Assembly: GCA_937901285.1 (NCBI GenBank)
Contig: CALCHI010000114.1
Coordinates: 1-19,484 of the forward strand
Source: UBA8437 sp003445035
GTDB lineage: Bacteria; Planctomycetota; Planctomycetia; Planctomycetales; Planctomycetaceae
Direction of reading: 5' to 3'
DNA: 19,484 bases
Shown here: piece by piece, positions 16,049-19,484 of the stretch
Layout: the number at the start of each line of letters is the position of its first letter
Position numbering within the stretch: position 1 is the stretch's first letter
Notes under the pieces: generated by a model
What the model saw: only the letters and a program-made list of their open reading frames with translations
Databases searched by the model: none
Told to the model about the DNA's origin: nothing
Position numbers and translations under genes: made by a program

Positions 16049-17518
16049 ATGACCCGCCGCTTCTTGCAGTCGCTTCTGACCATCACAATCTGCGCCACCC
16101 TGTCGCCGTCGGCCCACGCCGCAGACTGGGACCAATTCCGCGGCCCCAATGCCACGGGGGTTTCCAAGGACAGCAAGAACCTGCCAGTCAATTTCTCAAC
16201 GACCGAGAACGTCGTCTGGAAGAAGACACTCGGCACCGGCATCGCCTGCCCGATTATCTCCGGCGGCCGCTGCATCGAGACGGCTGTCACGGGAAAAAAG
16301 GGGCAGGAGAAATTCAACGTCTTTGCGTTCGACGCCCTGACCGGCAAGAAGCTCTGGCAAACGTCGTTTCCGGCCGGAAAGCTTCCCGAGATCACCTGGC
16401 CCAACCAGCACGCCTCCTGCACCCCCTGTTCCGACGGAGAACGCGTCTACGTGCATTTCAGCACGATCGGACTGCTGTGCCTGGATGCCGGCAACGGCAA
16501 GCATCTCTGGACCCACAAGACCCCGATGCCGTTTTACCTGCTCGGCTGGGGGGCGGCCAATTCGCCGATCCTGCACGGGGACAAACTGTTCTTCTGCCTG
16601 GACGACGATCTGGACAGCTACCTGGTGGCGCTGGACAAGTACTCGGGCAAGCAGAAGTGGCTGACCAAGCGACCGGAGATGCTCGGTGGCTACTCCGTCC
16701 CCGTGGTCGTCACCTCGGGCAAGCAAACCGACATCGTGATGGCCGGCAGCGGCAAGCTGAAGGGCTACAACCCCGAGACCGGCAAGGTCCGCTGGAACTG
16801 CAACTCGCTGCTCCGAACCATCATGACCACCCCGGCGGTTGTCGACGACAAGATCTACGTCTCGGTCCAAAGTTACGGTGACACTGCCCGCACCCTGAAA
16901 TTTGCGCTGCTGCAGTGGCGGGACACCAACCAGGACAAGAAGCTCGACAAAACCGAGCTGGGCAAGGCCTTCTGGAAAAAGTTCGACAAGGGCGACGCCA
17001 ACAAGGACGGGTTCCTGGTCGGCGACGAAATCGACGACGCGTTCCAGGCGAAGACCAATCGGGTCGGGGGCGGGAACATCATCCAGATGATCCGTGGCGG
17101 CGGCACCGGCAACGTGACCAAGACACACATGGAATGGAACCTCAACACCAAGGCCCCCTCCAACATCGCTTCCCCGCTGGTCGTCAACGACCAGGTGTTC
17201 GTCATCAAGGAAGGTGGCATCTCGGCCGCATTCTCGGCCATCGACGGCAAGACACAATGGCCGCGTCGCCGCATCCGCAACCTGGGCCACTACTACGCGT
17301 CCCCTGTTTACGGTGACGGCAAGATCTATGTCACCGGCGAAAATGGCTTCATCGTCGTCCTGCAACAGGGGCCGAAGCTGAAATACCTGGCCAGGAACGA
17401 CATCGGCGAGAGTTGCGTCGCCACCCCGGCCATCGCCGAAGACCGGATCTATGTCCGGACCATCAACACCCTGTACTGCTTTGCCAACAAGTCGGCCGGG
17501 CAGAAACCCAGCAAATAG
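16049..17518 (+). CDS. secreted PQQ-like beta-propeller with an inserted EF-hand pair
   Basis: 489 residues. The signal peptide ends AHA-ADW (residues 22-25), and the mature protein opens with DWDQFRGPNATGVS, the usual start of planctomycete PQQ-like/BamB-like propellers. Repeats of the type FAFDALTGKKLWQ (92-104), LVALDKYSGKQKW (192-204) and GYNPETGKVRW (239-249) are propeller blades. Two canonical calcium-binding EF-hand loops sit in the middle: DTNQDKKLDKTE (292-303) and DANKDGFLVGDE (316-327), flanked by helical sequence. The propeller then resumes through YGDGKIYVTGENG (421-433). AGGGA lies nine bases before the ATG at 16049; an in-frame ATG at 15980 would only add sequence ahead of the signal peptide. 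The protein is periplasmic or extracellular. Whether it binds PQQ or acts as an assembly scaffold cannot be told. It is likely co-transcribed with the next gene. Confidence 0.92.
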   Translation: MTRRFLQSLLTITICATLSPSAHAADWDQFRGPNATGVSKDSKNLPVNFSTTENVVWKKTLGTGIACPIISGGRCIETAVTGKKGQEKFNVFAFDALTGKKLWQTSFPAGKLPEITWPNQHASCTPCSDGERVYVHFSTIGLLCLDAGNGKHLWTHKTPMPFYLLGWGAANSPILHGDKLFFCLDDDLDSYLVALDKYSGKQKWLTKRPEMLGGYSVPVVVTSGKQTDIVMAGSGKLKGYNPETGKVRWNCNSLLRTIMTTPAVVDDKIYVSVQSYGDTARTLKFALLQWRDTNQDKKLDKTELGKAFWKKFDKGDANKDGFLVGDEIDDAFQAKTNRVGGGNIIQMIRGGGTGNVTKTHMEWNLNTKAPSNIASPLVVNDQVFVIKEGGISAAFSAIDGKTQWPRRRIRNLGHYYASPVYGDGKIYVTGENGFIVVLQQGPKLKYLARNDIGESCVATPAIAEDRIYVRTINTLYCFANKSAGQKPSK

Positions 17519-17586
17519 CCTCGGCCGCCTGGACCTCATTCACCGCGCCCCCGCCCGACAGCCGGACGGCGGCAGGAGTCGACACC

Positions 17587-19484
17587 ATGATCCGTCACGC
17601 CCTCGCAGTCTCGCTGTTGTTCCTCACCACCAGCCTCGCCGCTGCCCCAACCGTCTCGGTTGTCGTTGGCCGCAAAGCCCCGTCGCTGGAACTCGACGCC
17701 GCCAGCGAACTCGCCTCGCAATGGAAAAAGGTCTTCGGTGTCGAAGTCATGCTCGTCCGGGACAAGGCCCCCGACACCGGCGTTTCCGTCCTCGTCGGCA
17801 GCCCCACCACCAATCCGGCTGTCGCCAGGGCCATCGGCAAAGCATGGCCGAAAGTCACAGACCAGGGCCTGGTGATCCGGAGTCTCAAAACTGCCAGCGG
17901 GGGCGTCAGACTGGTCGTCGGAGGCGGCAGTCCCGCCGCCACTTTCTGGGCCGTCTGTGAACTCGGACACCGTCTCGGCGTCCGCTACACCTTCCGCCAG
18001 GACTTCTTCCCGCCAACCAGGCCACTCCAGCTTCCCGAGTTCAACATCGTTGAAGAACCCGAGTTGCGGAGCCGGATGTGGCGAACCATCAACGACTTCG
18101 CGATCGGCCCGGAATCGTGGGGCCTGGCCGAGCACAGGGCGTTCATTCGGCAACTGGCCAAGATGAAGTTCAATCGCATTCTGATCAGTGTCTACGCATG
18201 GCAACCTTTCGTCGACTACAAGTTCCGGGGCGTTCAGCGGCAAACCGCATTGCACTGGTTCGGCGAAGTGTTGAAGGTCGACGGAGACACCCCCGGCCGC
18301 GCCGTTTTCAAGGGCGCCAAGATCTTCGAGAATCCCGACTTCGTCGGCCTGACCACCTACAGGCAGAAAGTGGCGGCCGGCAAGAAACTGATGACCGGCG
18401 TGATCGATGTCTCGCACTCGCTGGGCATGACGGTCGGACTCTCGACCTCCGTGCTCGAATTTCCCAAGGAATTTGCTTCCGCCTTGCCCGGTTCCGCCAA
18501 GGTTCATCAGCTCAAAAGCCTCACCATCGGCCCCGGCCCCAATCACAAACCGGACGACCCGATTCTGGGCCGGCTGATCTCCACACGAATCCGCGCATTC
18601 CTGAAGACCTACCCCGGGCTCGACGCCCTGTATGTTTCCGTCCCCGAGTTTCCCGAGTGGAATGCTCATGCCGAGACCGCATGGTCGGAACTCAACGAGC
18701 GTCGAAGTCTCGGTGACACGACGCTCGACAAACTTGTCGCCTCGGCACGAAACCGCAAACTGATTGCCAAGGGCGACCGCGGCGAAGCCTCCATCAGGGG
18801 CAATGTCGTCGGCATGGCCTTTTTCTGTCGACTTTTCGACGACGGCAAATTGCTGAGACGGCCAGACGGTTCGAAAGCGGAACTGGTCATCCGACAACCC
18901 GATCCGGCCCTGTTCCCGATCCTGGACCGCGTGCTGCCCACCGGAGCCGGCACCCTGAACTTCGTCGACTACACCGCGAGGCGAATCGCCGAGAGCAAGG
19001 AACTTCTGGCACAACTGCCTGCCAAAAAGGTCAAGGCCAGCCTGATCATGACACTGGCCGACGACAACGTCGGCGTCCTGGCACAATCCACCACCCAGCA
19101 CATCGACACGCTGGTCCGAGAAATTCGCAAACTGGGCTGGGACGGCTTTTCGACTCGATACTGGATCCCCGGCGAACTCGACTCGACGGTCCACTACCTC
19201 TCGCGCGCCTCGTGGGACCCGAAGACCACCCGGGTGTCAGCTCACCATGATCTCTGGGAGGGTATCCTTGGAAACCGCGCCGGCAGCGAGAGACTGCTGA
19301 TCGGATGGAACCACCTTGAAGATGCCACTCACACCCTCGACAAGAACGCCATCGGCTTCGGATTCCCCGTGCCGGGCATGTTCCTGAAACACAACAACCC
19401 CGGCGATCCACCCAAGTGGTTCAACGACGTCAACGACCACTACACGCAGTGGATGATCGAGTTGTACCGCGTCCAGGGAGCTCC
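17587..19484 (+). CDS. secreted glycoside-hydrolase-like protein (3' end beyond window)
   Basis: 632 codons are visible and the frame is open to the right edge. AGGAG lies eight bases before the ATG. The signal peptide MIRHALAVSLLFLTTSLAAA is followed by an alpha/beta domain (about 20-150, ELDAASELASQWKKVFG, VSVLVGSPTTNP, ELGHRLGVRYTF). This resembles the N-terminal domain of alpha-glucuronidases and hexosaminidases (GH67/GH20 types). A larger domain follows, with barrel-like segments such as KMKFNRILISVYAWQPF (about 193-209), LDALYVSVPEFPEWNAH (near 345-361) and GWDGFSTRYWIPGELD. This suggests a TIM-barrel carbohydrate-active enzyme, perhaps acting on uronic-acid or hexosamine polymers outside the cell. 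The family is not certain and catalytic residues are not assigned. It starts 68 bases after the PQQ-like gene, with no terminator between, so the two probably form an operon. Confidence 0.75.
   Translation, partial: MIRHALAVSLLFLTTSLAAAPTVSVVVGRKAPSLELDAASELASQWKKVFGVEVMLVRDKAPDTGVSVLVGSPTTNPAVARAIGKAWPKVTDQGLVIRSLKTASGGVRLVVGGGSPAATFWAVCELGHRLGVRYTFRQDFFPPTRPLQLPEFNIVEEPELRSRMWRTINDFAIGPESWGLAEHRAFIRQLAKMKFNRILISVYAWQPFVDYKFRGVQRQTALHWFGEVLKVDGDTPGRAVFKGAKIFENPDFVGLTTYRQKVAAGKKLMTGVIDVSHSLGMTVGLSTSVLEFPKEFASALPGSAKVHQLKSLTIGPGPNHKPDDPILGRLISTRIRAFLKTYPGLDALYVSVPEFPEWNAHAETAWSELNERRSLGDTTLDKLVASARNRKLIAKGDRGEASIRGNVVGMAFFCRLFDDGKLLRRPDGSKAELVIRQPDPALFPILDRVLPTGAGTLNFVDYTARRIAESKELLAQLPAKKVKASLIMTLADDNVGVLAQSTTQHIDTLVREIRKLGWDGFSTRYWIPGELDSTVHYLSRASWDPKTTRVSAHHDLWEGILGNRAGSERLLIGWNHLEDATHTLDKNAIGFGFPVPGMFLKHNNPGDPPKWFNDVNDHYTQWMIELYRVQGA

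Noticed and set aside
16196..17539. Minus-strand 447-codon open frame
   Set aside because: Mirror of the PQQ-like propeller gene with no features of its own.
17536..19194. Minus-strand 552-codon open frame
   Set aside because: Mirror of the glycoside-hydrolase-like gene, which has a signal peptide and a ribosome-binding site.

Overview
The window comes from a high-GC bacterium, almost certainly a planctomycete. The clearest evidence is the leftmost operon, which encodes the DUF1501 protein and the large secreted DUF1549/DUF1553 cytochrome-like protein that are hallmark families of Planctomycetes. The secreted PQQ-type propeller, the Cys-rich secreted protein and the unrecognised lipoprotein fit the same picture. 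This assignment rests on recognised families, not on a database search.

Layout. (1) Positions 1-5060, minus strand: an operon of three exported proteins, DUF1501 (Tat-type leader), then a 597-residue beta-rich secreted protein, then a DUF1549/DUF1553 protein with two heme-type cysteine motifs. Both junctions are 4-base ATGA overlaps. The last gene runs off the left edge. (2) 5321-6397, plus strand: a membrane fatty-acid-desaturase-family enzyme, divergent from the operon; a candidate promoter and a leader hairpin lie in between. (3) 6419-13510, minus strand: a LysR-type regulator whose end overlaps the start of gltB (glutamate synthase large subunit), followed 77 bases later by gltD (small subunit). 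This is a regulator-plus-enzyme operon for ammonia assimilation. (4) 13767-15047, plus strand: an unrecognised lipoprotein. It is convergent with a small secreted protein carrying two CCxxC motifs (15174-15656, minus); a strong hairpin terminator lies between them. (5) 16049 to the right edge, plus strand: a secreted PQQ-like beta-propeller with a pair of canonical EF-hand loops inserted in it, then, 68 bases later, a secreted protein resembling a glycoside hydrolase, cut by the window edge.

How the genes fit together. GltB and GltD form the NADPH-dependent glutamate synthase that makes two glutamates from glutamine and 2-oxoglutarate, probably under the LysR regulator translated just ahead of them. 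The other transcription units mostly encode exported proteins, consistent with the large periplasmic proteome of planctomycetes. I see no tRNA, rRNA, CRISPR array, insertion sequence or phage gene. The best leads for something undescribed are the middle protein of the DUF1501/DUF1549 operon, the propeller with embedded EF-hands and its partner, and the overlapping LysR-gltB arrangement.
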